Source: Warburgia ugandensis (taxonomy: Eukaryota > Streptophyta > Magnoliopsida > Canellales > Canellaceae). Taken from it: a stretch of 64,000 nucleotides of DNA. The DNA lies in the NCBI GenBank assembly GCA_035236585.1, contig CP141136.1:56623136-56687135 (forward strand), given 5' to 3'. The notes under the pieces are model-generated. The model was not told the origin of the DNA, ran no database searches, and was given only the letters and a program-made list of their open reading frames with translations. The position numbers and the translations under genes were made by a program. Of this stretch, positions 33,401-46,539 are shown one piece after another (the stretch's first letter is position 1; every line of letters begins with the position of its first letter).

Positions 33401-34130
33401 AATTCTTTCTATTGAGATATTATTAGTTCTTTGGGCTACCGGATATAAGTTACAATCTTAATGCCCACTAAAAATCAATAAAGTGGATGAGGTTTACTCT
33501 TCAAAATTGTTAGAAGTGTAGGCATGCTGGTGCAAGTTAAAAAACTTTACTAGAGTTGTACAAGTATGTAAAATTGAGTAAAAAGTAGACAGAAAGATTT
33601 ATGTGGTTTTGTAGTTTTTCCTACATTCATAGGATAACAATTTTGAGTTTCTCTGGTCTGGACAAGAGGACAAGAATTGCTATGAGGGCCATCGTAGAAT
33701 CTACTCTAGGACTCACTTTGGGGGCCACTCCAAAAATTTAGGCCAAAGCCAAACTAAGTAGCAAACAAACCTAAAGGAAAAACTTAAGACTGGTAAACTA
33801 GTCACACTTTTTTCTTTAACTTGACCCTATGTTAGCTTAATTCCTATGCAAATGGCCCTTTATATTTGATTATGAAAGACTAAATTTGACATGTTGCATG
33901 TGACAATACACATGAAAAGTGTGTTCCTAAGCATGTTATGAAGATATGTATCACCAAATCCAAAATTTCGCTATGATTTGTGGATAGAGCTCCTCCCATA
34001 GTTCAAATTAGGTGGCTACGTGAGTGTGATTAAGAAAAGTTGTCACCTTCTCACCTTTTCAACAAAAACATACTCCCTCTTTGAAACTTTCTCAAACCTT
34101 GACACTCATTTTAGAACGAATGCTATCATA
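27439..34130. other. Long AT-rich intergenic stretch without recognised genes
   Basis: About 6.7 kb with only short frames. Two weak signals are noted. At about 30390-30640, TATAAATTGCACATTCTATTG and a poly(A)-signal-like run resemble the 3' part of an LTR. At about 33495-33700, AAAGATTTATGTGGTTTTG and CCTACATTCATAGG recall the conserved GTGGTTCGGC...CCTACGTCCACGG region of many plant LTRs. A phrase CTTGGTTAAGGAC recurs loosely near 31038, 31265 and 31355. None is firm enough for a family call. Confidence 0.4.
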
Positions 34131-34149
34131 GAGTGCAATATTTGGAGAT

Positions 34150-34292
34150 GGCAGTGTACTGCCTTAGTTAGATGGGAATCCAAAGAACAAGGATCTTTTA
34201 TACTGAACTATGATGGAGCAAGTGGAAAAACCCTGGAAAGGTTGCACTAGTTGCAATAATCAGTGATGACAAAGGGATGTTGTAACAACTCT
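34150..34292 (+). mobile_element. RNase H-like fragment of a retroelement
   Basis: WRWQCTALVRW, GSFILNYDGASG, then after a one-base frame shift KNPGKVALVAIISDDKGML. This fits the start of the plant RVT_3/RNase H fold (KLNFDGAS-KGNPG-AGAG-IIRD-G), with the first catalytic Asp present. It is truncated right after the first block. It may come from a non-LTR element or a domesticated RNase H-like gene. Confidence 0.6.
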
Positions 34293-34540
34293 GATTTTAC
34301 ATTCCATTTCATGTATTTTCATCATATTTTTAATTGAAAATGGAATGAGAAATCAAATTTCGTAGAAGTGAATTCTTTGAAAACTCTAAATTTCACTGTC
34401 AAATCTTAAGATTTGGAGCATACGTGATAAAATGATTCCAACGAGATCAAGTTAGCATGAAATAGAGATTGAGGCGGACATACTCCAAAATTTTATTAAT
34501 GGAATTAGGGAGTTAAAATCGATAAAACTCTTATCTTCAA

Positions 34541-34803
34541 TGAATGGCCCAGCATTCAATGCTGGTTGCAGTCTATGGTTACCTGGTTGGTTAAATGTCA
34601 TTAATGAGAATAGCAATTCATTATTCTTAATAATAGGGTCGGGAGACTTCTTGGTTCATCATGCTATTGCTTTAGGTTTGCATACAATGCTATTGATTTT
34701 AGTAAAAGGTGATTTAGATGCATGTGGTTCATAGTTTATGCCAGATAATAAGGATTTTGGTTATAGTTTTCCTTGCGATAGTTTGGGACGAGAAGGAACT
34801 TGT
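34541..34803 (+). pseudogene. psaB: Nuclear plastid DNA (NUPT): psaB fragment
   Basis: The translation reads [54 protein letters not shown], then a stop and MPDNKDFGYSFPCD. This is unmistakably the chloroplast photosystem I P700 apoprotein A2 (psaB), with many missense changes and one nonsense codon. Changes are mostly C-to-T or G-to-A, as in methylated nuclear plastid inserts. It is not functional here. Confidence 0.93.
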
Positions 34804-35094
34804 GTCTAATTGTCCAGGCAGTAATAATAGTACCTTGTACTTTAACCGATGACTCACTTTTCCTAAGTAATGGGGAAGAGGACTAAAACATGCCATTGAA
34901 AGACTCTACTGAGACAAAGAAGGGTTGTCAAGAACGTAGAGGAGGTAAGATGGGTAGTTGGTCAGATCTAGTATGAATCATACATGGATGATAGTTGGAG
35001 TTAGCGGATCTCCTAGGATTTTTGGAAAAGAGGATCAAGTTGGCTCTTGAAAACAACTTGATACACTATCTCCCTTCAACCCTTTGAGTGAAAT
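34804..35094 (+). pseudogene. NUPT: plastid trnA-UGC intron fragment
   Basis: TGTCTAATTGTCCAGGCAGT, GGCTCACTTTT-like GACTCACTTTTCCTAAGTAA, GGGGAAGAGGAC, AAAGACTCTACTGAGACAAA and GTAGAGGAGGTAAGATGGG match the chloroplast trnA-UGC group II intron as I remember it. The match continues through AGTTGGTCAGATCTAGTATG to CTATCTCCCTTCAACCCTTT. Most differences are G-to-A or C-to-T. It directly abuts psaB on the left and atpB on the right. Confidence 0.8.
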
Positions 35095-35333
35095 GTCAGT
35101 TTATGTACTTGCTAAGGATTTGACCAACCCTGCTTGTGCTACGACAGTTGCACATTTAGATGTTACTACCATACTATCAAGAGGATTAGCTACCAAAGGT
35201 ATCTATCAAGCAGTAGATCCTTTAGATTCAACATCAACTATGCTCTAACCTAGGATCATTGGTAAGGAACATTATAAAATTGAACAAAGAGTTAAGCAAA
35301 CTTTACAATGTTACAAAGAACTTCAGGATCATG
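35095..35333 (+). pseudogene. atpB: NUPT: atpB fragment
   Basis: The frame gives [49 protein letters not shown], a stop, [10 protein letters not shown] and [15 protein letters not shown]. This is the middle of the plastid ATP synthase beta subunit (the catalytic-domain [24 protein letters not shown] region) with decay. It ends abruptly within the Q-D-I-I motif. Confidence 0.92.
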
Positions 35334-35530
35334 GGATCCTTTTCTATCAGTTAGGAAGGGTTGTTGCACAAAAGGTACTTCTAAGTAATGGCTCCATAGA
35401 TCCTATATCTATCTATATGAAGAAGAAATCATGTAAGGAAGGGGATTTTTATTTGTACAAATGGTACTTTGAACTTGGAACAAGCATGGAGAAATTAAAG
35501 ATGACTCTTTATCTTTTGAGTTGTTTTTCC
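35334..35530 (+). pseudogene. ycf2: NUPT: ycf2 fragment
   Basis: The frame gives [36 protein letters not shown] and [18 protein letters not shown], then LYLLSC. This corresponds to the C-terminal AAA-like part of plastid Ycf2. The block ends near 35530, where plastid similarity stops. Confidence 0.9.
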
Positions 35531-36790
35531 AGATAACGACACCCTCTATCACTTAACACTTACCACCGACACATGAGAGGAGCTCAACACGTGGTGGTGG
35601 GGAGGGGGGTCAACCCACCAAGTGGAGCTTGAGTGAAACCCAAATAGAGAGGGAAGAAGGAGAAAGACCTGTGCTGCAACCCTCCTCCCTCTTCTACTTC
35701 GGCAATGATTAACAAGACTCCATCATAGCAGACTTTTTCCTTGCACAAAATTCTCTCCTATCCATTTCTTCCCTAGTGACTAGAAATCATAGCTGGACAA
35801 TAGATAGAGCTGAATTTTCCTCTCCATTCTTCTTTTCGGCAAGCTATTGACTCCTGCACAACTCCCCTCTTCTCCTTACCTGAAGCCACTACAACCCTCT
35901 CATCTTTAGGGGTTTTTGAAAAGCCTATCACTAAAACCCCTATAACTCTTCATCCATCTCATTGGTGATAAAAATGATGATGATAGAGAGACCGGTAGTC
36001 ACCAATCTGATATCTTCTAGTTGGATTTTTAGCAGCTTAGGCTCATGTGCATTGTTGACAATGAAAACCCTCTAACCCATCATTGCCAGCCAACGTTAGG
36101 GTTGAAAAACCCTATGATCTAGCTCCCTTCTCCCTTACAAGACATGAAGTTTGAAATCTTTCTCTTCTGCCTCTACAAGACTTCCTCAACACTTAGTTAT
36201 ACAAGATACATAAAACTTATAAGACTTGATGATCTTAGAAATCAATGGCAATTATTTGTAAATTCATATTTATACCTTAGGTATTTTCGTTATTTGGAGT
36301 CTTATTTTTTAACCTTTACTTTTCCTTTGACTACATAATCCTAAGCGAGGTGTGGCAGTACTAGTGGTGAAGGTGGGGAGGGAAATCATTCCCTTGCTTT
36401 GTTATTCTCTAACCTTCCATTTATAGACTACAAATCAGTGGCTTGGATTTGCCAGATTGTTTCAAATTCTAGTGGTTGGATGGTTAGGATCATCACTACG
36501 GGTGTTCCCTGCTTTTAACTTGAATGTGGAGTTCACACATAGGTTCATTTGATGGTTTGCTCATTATTCATTGGTTTGCTTTCGCATAGTGGCCCCACAT
36601 ACTTGCCTGTTGAAAGACTCCATTTAATTTCTCGTGAATAGAGAAGTGCCCCCTCAAAACTCTTTCTTTCCTTCTTTTCTTCGTTTCCAAGCTTCTGCTT
36701 CATGGTTTCTTTGCTTAAGTTCAGTGCTGGTTTCTTTCTTCTTCTTCTCATTCCAAGGTAATTTAAGGTTTTCTATTTTGCAGAGAAATT
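35531..36790. other. Non-coding DNA between the NUPT and the gypsy element
   Basis: No recognised gene. The last 160 bp (about 36630-36790), a pyrimidine-rich leader-like stretch followed by AAGGTAATTTAAGG and TTTTGCAG, could be a 5' UTR exon and intron of the downstream proteasome pseudogene, separated from it by the LTR element. This is inference. Confidence 0.35.
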
Positions 36791-37062
36791 TGTTATGGTC
36801 AAGAAGGCAAAGAGTGGAAGAAACTGGCTTATTCAAGACAAGCCCACTCTCTAGAGAAGGTAGAAGAAGAAGAGAGAAAGAAAGGTTGATGAGAAGTATT
36901 ATTTTGTTGCATATTATTATTAGTCTGTACATATATCTGTATTTTGAGCTATTACAACCACTAACTCATAACAGACTGAGTGCAACCAATATAACAAACT
37001 AAGTACTAAAGAACTAACATCTGTCAACTAACATAATAGACTAACTACTGATGTACATAACA
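36791..37062 (-). repeat. 3' LTR of the gypsy element
   Basis: 272 bp with TGTTATG/CATAACA ends. It aligns with 41409-41646 over most of its length but has an extra segment of about 26 bp (around CTAACTCATAACAGACTGAG) not present in the other LTR. Confidence 0.88.
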
Positions 37063-40000
37063 TCACTCCCTCCCTTCAAAACACCTTGTCCACAAGGTGT
37101 GGAAAATCCTGTTGCAACTGATTAAGGAATTCCCAAGATGCATCTTTAGTAGCTAACCCTATCCATCACACAAGTAGTTGAGTGTGTGCTAGCTTGCCGA
37201 ACTTTACTATACGTCTCTCCAAAACAACAAAGGGTTCTAGCCTTAATTCACCATCAATATCCACTGGTGCTAAAGTAGGCAATGGATTGCAAGAAATTCC
37301 CAACTTCTTTAAACAGGAAACATGGAAGACAAGATGCATTTGAGCATTAGGTGCCAACTCCAACTTATATGCCACTTGATCAATTCTCTATAACATACGA
37401 AAAGGACCATAAAACAAAGGATAAATCTTCAAGTTGTGATGTAAAGCAATGGATTTCTGGCTATAAGGTTGAAGTCTTAAGAAAACCCAATCACCCAATT
37501 CAAATTCCCTCTCCTTATGTCGCCTATCATAGAACTTCTTCATGCATTCTTGGGCAAATTTCAGATTATGCTTAGTAGATTGAAAAACAGTATCTCTTGG
37601 CTTCATGAATTTCTCCACCAACTGAATCTAGAAACCCTCAAAATATAATCCAACAATGGCAGAGGTGGAAAACCATACAACACTTCAAAAGGAGACATCT
37701 TCAAAGAATTATGAAATGAAGTGCAATAGTAATATTCAGCATAAGGAATCCAAGAAAACCACAACTTAGGTTGGTCACTAGTAAAGTATCTAAGATATTG
37801 CTCCAAACATTTATTCACAATCTCAGATTGGCTATCACTTTGAAGATGATAGGAAAATGATAACACAAGAGTACTCCTTAGCAATCGAAGCAACTCTTGC
37901 CAAAAAGCACTAGTGAAGACCTTATCTCTATCACTAACCATGCCATGAGGAAGACCATGCAATCTGAAAATAGTGGTAAGGAATGCAGAAGCAGCCATAA
38001 TAGTAGTATATGGATGTTCCATAGGAATGAAATGACTGAATTTGCTGAAACGATCAACAATCACCATTATCACATAATACCCTTGTGATAAAGGTAAACC
38101 CTCAATGAAATCTAAAGAAATATCCATCCAAAGTCTTGAGGGAATAGGCAAAGGCTGGAGGAGTCCCAAAGGTCTACCTGAATCAGATTAATGTTGTTGA
38201 CAAGTATCACATTGTTTAATATACTATCGGATGTCTTTCTTCATACCAGACTAGTAAAAGTCTCTTTTAGCAGCATGAAGGGACTTCAAAACTCTAGCAT
38301 GACCTGTAATGGGATGATCATGAATCAAAGAAAGAATGTTTGGAACAAAAGCAGAAGAAGGCATAAAGCAGATGCAACCCTTATACAGTAAGATATCATT
38401 ACTGATGGATAGTCGAGGATCGAGTTATGCTTCAACCACCCAAGAGGGATCCAGAAAGGAGATTAAACAAAGAGAAGGGCTACAGCCATAAACTCTTGAA
38501 AGAGCATCTGCAACAACATTCTCTTTACTAGGCTTATAGTCAATAGAACAATCATAGCCGAGTAATTTTGTAAGCCATTTCTACTGTGAAGGAGTTCCTA
38601 CTTTCTATTCCAACAGAAACTTAAGACTCCTCTGATTTGTTCTTATCACAAAAGAAGATCCCACCAAATATAGACTCCATTTCTCCATTGCACATATAAG
38701 AGCCAACAGTTCTCATTCATAGGCAGATAAAGCAATTGATCTACCTTGTAACTGTTGACTAAAAAATACAATTGGCCTATTCTGTTGCATCAACACTGCT
38801 CCCACTCCTGTACCTCATGCATCACATTTTATAGCAAAATATTGCGAAAATAAAGCTAACAATGGAGGGTTAATCATAGCAGATTTCAACTTATCAAAAG
38901 CCTGAGTTGTTGAATCATCCCAATAAAAAGCATCTTTTCAGAGCAAAAGGTTCAAAGGAGCTGCTAAGGAAGCAAATCCTTTAATGAATTTTCTGCAATA
39001 GCCTGCTAACCCAAGGAACCTGAGTGTTTTAAGAGAGGTTGGCACTGGCTAGTCCAAAATGGCTTTAATCTTATCCTTGTCAACCTGCACACCCTCCACC
39101 GAAATAGTATGACCTAAGTAATCAATTTTTGAACAGCCAAACTTATGTTTAGAAGACTCAACATAGATTTTATTAGTCTTCAACATGTCTAATACCTTTC
39201 TCAAATGCTCAACATGTTCATCCACCTTCTTGCTGTAAACCAAGATATCGTCAAAGAAAACTAACACAAATTTTCTCAAGAAAGGTTATAATATTCCGTT
39301 CATTAAACTTTGAATTGTGGAAGGGGCATTGGTCAATCCAAATGGCATAACCAAGAACTCATAATGCCCTTCATGAGTTCTAAAGGCTGTTTTTGGAATG
39401 TCCTCTTTAGTAACCCGAATTTAAATCAATCTTGGAAAAGATAGTAGCTCCATCCAATTCATTGATTAACTCATCTACTAGAGGGATTGGGAACTTATCC
39501 TTAATAGTTTGCTTGTTAAGGGCCCAATAATCTATACACATGCACCATGCACCATGAACCATTATCTTTTTTAACTAACAACGCCGAAGAAGAGAAAGGA
39601 CTATGGTTGCATCTGATAGCACCAGATTCGAACAATTCCTTTACAATTTTTTCAATTTCATTCTTTTGAAAGTAAGGGTAACGATAGGGGCATACATTAA
39701 TAGGTTTAGTACCTTCCTTTAGGTTGATGGAATGTTCATGTGATCTCTTAGGAGGCAGCCCACTTGGAATCTAAAAAACATCAGTAAACTCCTCAAGCAC
39801 ATTGTTCACCTTAGGATAAGAAGAATTAAAATCTTTTGATGATGCCGCAGTTATCTCATTAATGAATAAAAGTCCAGCATCCTTAAAAGACTCTTGCATT
39901 AGTTGATAATCATCCATGAACAAGGATTGAGCGGAACAATTACCTTGCAAAACTATACATCTTGAACCAATAGTAAACTCCATAGTCAACTTGTCAAAAT

Positions 40001-41408
40001 TTCATAGTATTGAACCAAGTGTTTTTAGCCACGTTACTCCTAGAACATGATCATAATCAGTGAGACGTAAAATATGACAATCAAGGTTAAACAGTTGACC
40101 TTGGATCTTGAGAGGAAGATTCTAAATTTTACCCTTAGAAGAGAGCATAGAACCATTTGCGATCTTCACTAGCAAAGAACAATGGTCCATCAATTGCAGT
40201 TGAGTTCGAATGGCTATATCCTCCTTTAGAAAATTGTGTGCTCTCTGTATCTACTAAAATGATCACTTTATGACCAGCCACTGTTCCCAATAGCTTCATG
40301 GTCATAGCACTAGAATTTCCATTTACTGCCTGCAAAGAAATTTCCTTATCTTCTTCACAAATAAGCAATTGATCATGTTGTTCATTTTCTTCATCTGAAA
40401 CTCCATCAATGTCCGCCTCAACACTGTCAAATTCTAAATCATGTAAAAGAAACAACTTGGGATGCCTACACTTATGCCTTTGTATCCACTTTTCTTCACA
40501 ATAATTGCAGAGTCCCTTCTTTTCTACGTTCTTCCATTTGGGTTCTACTACTACGTTGCACAGAAAACTTATTTGGAATTTCAGGCTTACCCAAAATGGA
40601 TTTCTTGTCATTTTTATATGGCTGACTCAATTTGAGACTAGAAGAACAATCAAGAATAGTTCTTGCCTCAACGAAGGATTTCTTTGTAGCTGCATTGCAT
40701 TCCTCCCAAATTTTTGCCATGCCAAGCCTAATTAAGAGAGACTAGATTCAATAATTGTAGGGGAAGTCAATTGTCATCCTTTTAGGCCACTCAGGAAACA
40801 ACTCAGTGTGTGGCATTCGGGAAGTACCTTCAAACGATTCAATAATGCTTCAAATTGGGTTATGTATTGAGATACTGAGGAGGTTTGCTTCAATTAGGTG
40901 AGAGCTTCCATTGGGTCGTCATAGGCATTGCTCCCAAACTGAATTTGCAAGGATTTAGCAAAAGCCTCCTAGCTTGTGAAAGTTCCTACCTCTTCGCATC
41001 TTGGAACCATACCAAGGCCTCATCCTCCATATAATAAGAAGCCATTAGTATGCGTTGAGTTGGAGGAATTTCACACATTCAAAAGTACTGTTCTACTTTA
41101 AAAATCCATTGAGATGGATTATCTCTTGAAAATCGAGGAAATTCTAGTCGAAGTTGAGTTTGATGATGACCATTTTAGTGTTATGAACATTGGAAAAAGG
41201 CCTTCCACCTTTAGCTCCACTAGAGCCACCTACTTCATTAGTCACTTGATTGAAAAAGTTAGTTACATTCGTAGCCAATAATTTCAGCACTTCTTGCATC
41301 TCAGACATTTGTTGGTTAAGTCCTTCCAAGACTTTGTCATGTTTAAGCACCAAATTAGATAATTGAGAAAGGCGTGTATCTTCTGCCATGATTGAGCTTT
41401 GATACCAA

Positions 41409-41646
41409 TGTTATGGTCAAGAAGGAAAAGAATGGAAGAAACTGGCTTATTCAATAGAAGTCCACTCTTCATAGAAGGTTGACGAAAAAGAGAGAAAGAA
41501 AGAGATAAAGAAAGATTGATGAGAAATATTATTTTGTTGCTTACTATTACTAGTATGTACACATATATGTGTTTTGCGCTACTGCAACCGATATAACAGA
41601 CTATCTACTAAAGAACTAACATCTGTCCACTAAGTAACAGACTAAC
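41409..41646 (-). repeat. 5' LTR of the gypsy element, outer end lost
   Basis: It matches the 3' LTR from TGTTATGGTCAAGAAGG to GACTAAC, then similarity stops. The terminal 16-17 bp (TACTGATGTACATAACA in the plus orientation) are missing, so the target duplication cannot be read. Confidence 0.85.
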
Positions 41647-42320
41647 AAAATCTCTATTTTTATTTACTAAAAACCCTTTTTGAATCCTCAAAAGAGAGTA
41701 AAGATTGTAATCTCGTGCCTTATCTTCGATTTCATCTTTCTTTCTTCCCTGTTATTGCTTTCTTCTTTTGTTTCAGCTTTTCCTGTAGTCATGGGATTTC
41801 TAAGATTTTGTTTGAATCCTGTAGGAGATCTTTGTGATAACTATTTTTCTTCTTGTTGCTAATCTGCTTGTTGGTTGATACAATATTGTCGCATAGCAGA
41901 GAAATTGAAGAAAAAAGACCCTTTTATGGCTTGTAAGGCCTAACGATTGTATTGATTAAACTAGTTATTTGATTTTTAGGTATATACTCATGAAACTCGA
42001 CACAATTGGTCTTGAATCATTCGCCCCTTTACGTGTGGCAAGTGACAATCTTTCCGACAGTTTTGCATCAGTGCCATCTTTCGGGCTTCCAGTTAGTTCG
42101 GATGTGAGCTTTTAAAATTTTAGTTTAAGTCGGGATTTAATTGAATATTTGGTGGAATGGGAGATGCTGAACTTTGGAACTTTTTCCAGGTTGATGGTTT
42201 TCAAAAGAAAGCAGTACAAATGGTCAAGCCAGTGAAAGGAACAACTACTCTTGCTTTCATTTTTGAGGAGGGGAGTCATGGTTGCTGCTGATTCTCGAGC
42301 AAGCATGGTTGGATATATCT

Positions 42321-45300
42321 GTATGTGTTTTATTTGGGCACTTCTATATAGTAATATATTTTCGTTGCAATTTAGGTGACTTTTTTGTCTGGGCCAGTTT
42401 GTTTAACTTGGAAATAGGTAAGTAATGTAGATTTGAAAGTTATGTTATGTTGAAATGTTCATATCGTTCAATTGGGAGGCTTGGGCATAGCTAGCACTAG
42501 CTTTACGATCATAGCTTCTTCCTTTCAGTTGCACGAATTTAGATTTTTATCAGTTGGATGTACTTGTGATTTGTCTTGAGTGGTGATGTTTGGTGCTCAG
42601 TGTGCAAATGGAATAGGAAAGGTGTTGTGAGATGCAAACATCTGGCTGAAAATTTCGAATAAATCATTACTCCTAACCTTTAGCCCTAACTTAGAACTTG
42701 GTCCACCCATGCATCTGCTATAATCAATTCCATGCTCTTGATGCTAAAGTTGGTAGTATCATCTTTTTCCCCATTTTTGGTATGGGGAAGCCACTGAGGA
42801 GGTATCTATAAAATTTGCTAAATGATAATCTTGTCTCTCTGGTTTCTGCCTTATCAACCATTCGAATGAAGAAAAATGTCATTCATTTTGGCAGTGTTTT
42901 TTTCTGTTTCCCTGATGATTTAAGACCTGGAACAATTATTTTAGAAAGATTTAGATAACCTTCTCCTTTAGTTAATCCTTCTCTTTGGTCTGCTTTACAT
43001 GATTGTTTGGAGTGCTGGAACAAGGTGATTTTCCTTCAGAATTTGGTTTAAAGTTCAAGCATTGGTTGATTTTTCTTGTCAAACTTGTAAGAATTTCTCA
43101 GAGAGAGATGCAATACGAAAACCTGTTTTGACAATCTAGCGGTTAAAGTTCCTACCAGGCTACTACTCTTTTGAGTGCAGATCTCTTTTGGAGTATACCA
43201 AAAGGAATGTATTATGTTGTTGACACCTTTAAGGTTGAAACTTTGAGTGCTTTCCTTCTTGAAGGCATGAGTGAGATACAAGTTTGGTGTTTTACTTTAC
43301 ATTAACATAGAGTAGTGGCAAAATGTTGCCTTTTTCTTGTCTTTGTTTAGTTTGATTCGATTATTGTTGGCTTGTCTCTGTTGATGCTTGGGCACTTTGA
43401 CTTAAGCTTGAAAAGTTAAAAAGTTTGAGCTCAATTTGAATCCTTGAGGTTTATTTGATTTGAGACTTTATCAACCAAATCTATGGAGTCAATTGAATTG
43501 TTTTAAAAGTGAATCCTAAAAACTAAGAAAGATAGCTAAGGGCTAGTTCAATGCCATCTAGAACAGTTATTTTGTTACTAAAATGAGCATGTCAGTGATA
43601 GGGACAGTATTGGGCAACAAGGATCAACAAATTTTCAGGCAGTTAACAGAGGATCAAGTAGTTATAATTTGCTGGTTAAGGCAGTTGTAGGAGGATCAGG
43701 TGGTTACACTACACTGGTTAAGGGAGGAGATACAATAACATCCAATCTGTTGAGAGGAGGATTACAAAATATAGGCGATTCTGAGAATCAAGTAAGGAGG
43801 TTGAGAAAGGAGGATAAAGGGAGTGGATTGCCTGGAGTTGAGGGGGAGGAAAAAGAAAAGGAGTGGGAGGAAGTGTAGAGAAGGAACTAGGGTAACTTAC
43901 TTCCTATTTGTTTGCTTACATTTTATCAGATTTTTAGCTTTGGTTGCCATGAAATCCGTTGTAATTCTCACCCACCATGAATAAAACACGTTTCATTCCG
44001 TGTTGAATGCCATCTGCTACAGAAATTGAACTAGTACGCCTATCAGTTAGTTAATGGATGTAAACCTGGGTTGTCTCCCCTCATATTGTCGTTAATCGGC
44101 ATTTTGAATTTTGAAGTATACTTCATGGATTTAAGGGAGATGAATATAGATTTTTGAGTGGGTTTTGACTCTTATCTAACTGTCTCTTTTGCATAAATAC
44201 TTGGAATTTTGAGTATGCCAAGAGTCTTTTTCCCTACGTCGAGCTTGTGTGTTTCTAGGAAAAATTGGAAATCTGCAGCCATTTAAATACTGAAGCTTGT
44301 GAACTTGATGATTTACCCTAGTACTTAATCAAATTGTAGTTTTTAATTGCTCTAGTTAGACATGAGTTCATCCCTAGTATTCGGTGAGATTTTGTTGAGA
44401 AATTGGGATGGGTAATTAACACTGTGCTATATTCTTTTGTGTTGCTATGGATTGCTTGTCGTGAACGACTGAGAATTAGTGAATTTCAGAAGATTGTCTT
44501 TTTCTTGTGGGATGACGGGTTGAGGGTGTGGGTAGGGATGGTGTCATTTGGGAACAGTAAGGATGGCAGGTACTTCGATGATATTTTGATTGCTGCTCAC
44601 TGGGCATTGTGGCAAGCAAATTTCAGTGTGTATTTATAGGTGAGAAGTGAAATCTTTCTGCATCTGGGTTTGATTTGCTTTGAGTTTGAGAATTGAAACT
44701 CTGGTAAAGGGCTGGATATATCATGCAAGAAAGAGGTTGGATGGAAATCTTTGGGTGGAAGGTGTACCAAAGAACATTGATATGAACATAGCTGGAGAAC
44801 TTACTCTACTATAATATCTTTGGATATGTCTTTTGCTCACATGTTCTAAATCATCAGGTGGCCTGATCCCGTAACTTGTTGGACAGATTTGTGGTTTGAA
44901 GTGATTGAATGGAAGCTTCTTTGGATTCTGCTATTAACATTTCACAAACTGACATCAAGTTACTTAATCTTATTGTAAGGACACCATGTGTTTCTGGAGA
45001 TTTTTCTGTTCTATTTGAGTGGATGATCAAAACAGGCAGATTTGGTTGAAAATCTTAAAGAGTTCTATCCTTCCTTTAAGAGGATGATATCTTTTTCCTA
45101 AGGCTAAGTTGAGATTGTTGAGAAGATTGTTTGTTATGCTAAGACAAAGCAGGTTAACATGCCATGAAGCAGAAATTGATAGAAAACAACATTTTAAGGA
45201 AGAACCCAAATCCATCACTGTTGAGGAAATAAGTGGATGCAACTATATGCAGTTAAATGGCTGCAAGAAGGTCATAATAGCACCACTATCTTTTATTCTT

Positions 45301-46500
45301 TACGACCAGGGGATAATGTAATTATGCCTTCACCCCACACCCCCACCAAAAAAAAAGGAGAAAGAAAAGAAAAAGAAAGCATCACTCAAATTTTGTCTTC
45401 TACTATTATGGATGGTGTATGAGGGTCTCATATCCAAATTAATCTCTTTCACTCTGATGTTCTTCATGGAAAAAGTCTTGCAAGCTTGAGGCCCACCTTT
45501 GCAATTAAGAAGTTAAAGGAAGTACTTGTTGTCTCTGTGCCTTTTATTGGATTTTATGAAAGACGATATTGTTCAACACTATGCTTGTTTCAGATGATAT
45601 TGTCCAAGTGTGTAATCAGACAATAGCCACGGAACGGGGTATAGTGTGGCTTATAACAGAGTTGATTATTAGTTCCTTATTTACATGCATTACAGGCTTT
45701 TTGTCTTTGCCTGAAGTGGTGGATGAGATGCTGCTTTCATTAGACATGATTCTTGATTTTTGTCAGTAATTCATCTGAAGAGTTCATTAGGAGCTGCTAT
45801 ATGAGGCAAGGAGATATTTTGTCTCCTTTCTGCTATCAATTGCAGAGAGGCACTGATCCAAATAATCTTGAAGGCTACTTGGGGTGTTTAGGAGGAATTT
45901 ACTTTGGATCTTTTATCTAAAATCTTGTTTCATAGTCCTTTGATCATATGTTGCAGAGCTTCAGTGTGACAAACTTGTTTTTTGAAGATGGCATTTTAGA
46001 TTTATGAGGTTGTATTTAGGTTTGGCTATTATTTGTGCTTATGGGAGTGAAGGTGGCAAGGGTATGTTTGAAAAGAAGTACTATTTTGCTTGGTTCTTGG
46101 GTAGCAAATATATTGAGTTCTAATGTTGAGTATCTTTGTGACTGTTGGACCCAAGGCAATTGGAATCTTGTGGTAGAAGGTGTCAAGAGGGAGCATTCTT
46201 TTGTTAACTAGGATATATTAATATTGGGAAGTGATTTAATTTCTATATCTGTGCTTCCCATTGCTGAATCTATTTTTTTTCCTACTATTCAGTTGTTGAT
46301 TATTGTGACTGAGAGATCTGAAAGGTCAGATGAATTTCCTATGGAAATATAAGGATTAAGTAAAGTGTTATCATCTGAAATTTGGGATGGTTGCTAGCCA
46401 AAGAAGATGGCAGATGATAAGTAAAGAATATCACAGATATGTACGCTCCATTACTTGGGAAGTGGAAGGATATTTTGGCATTGAGGAAGCAACTTTGTGA
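42321..46500. other. First part of proteasome pseudogene intron 2, no recognised gene
   Basis: AT-rich, with short frames only. A purine-rich patch at 43620-43890 and an A-rich run at about 45345-45380 were noted. No family similarity was found. Confidence 0.5.
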
Positions 46501-46539
46501 AGATATAGGATTTCACAGAGATATGGGGGTTATGTAGGA

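Larger units (their letters stand above)
36791..41646 (-). mobile_element. Ty3/gypsy LTR retrotransposon (chromovirus-like), decayed, with both LTRs
   Basis: The element reads on the minus strand. The 5' LTR is at 41409-41646 (its outer end is missing) and the 3' LTR is at 36791-37062 (TGTTATG...CATAACA). The primer-binding site TGGTATCAAAGC (41407-41396) is complementary to initiator tRNA-Met with one change. A polypurine tract AAGGGAGGGAG sits beside the 3' LTR. The gag start is at 41389. A zinc knuckle, CNYCEEKWIQRHKC, lies at about 40509-40468. The protease motif is ILVDTES, with Glu for Gly after the Asp-Thr. The RT motif FFDDILVYSK is at about 39250, RNase H follows at about 38990-38400, and integrase at 38169-37603 has MDISLDFIEGLP and DRFSKF. 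A C-terminal chromodomain-like tail ends near 37075 with WEFLNQLQQDFP and LVDKVF. Many stops and frameshifts. The LTRs differ at roughly one site in ten, so the insertion is old. Confidence 0.92.
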
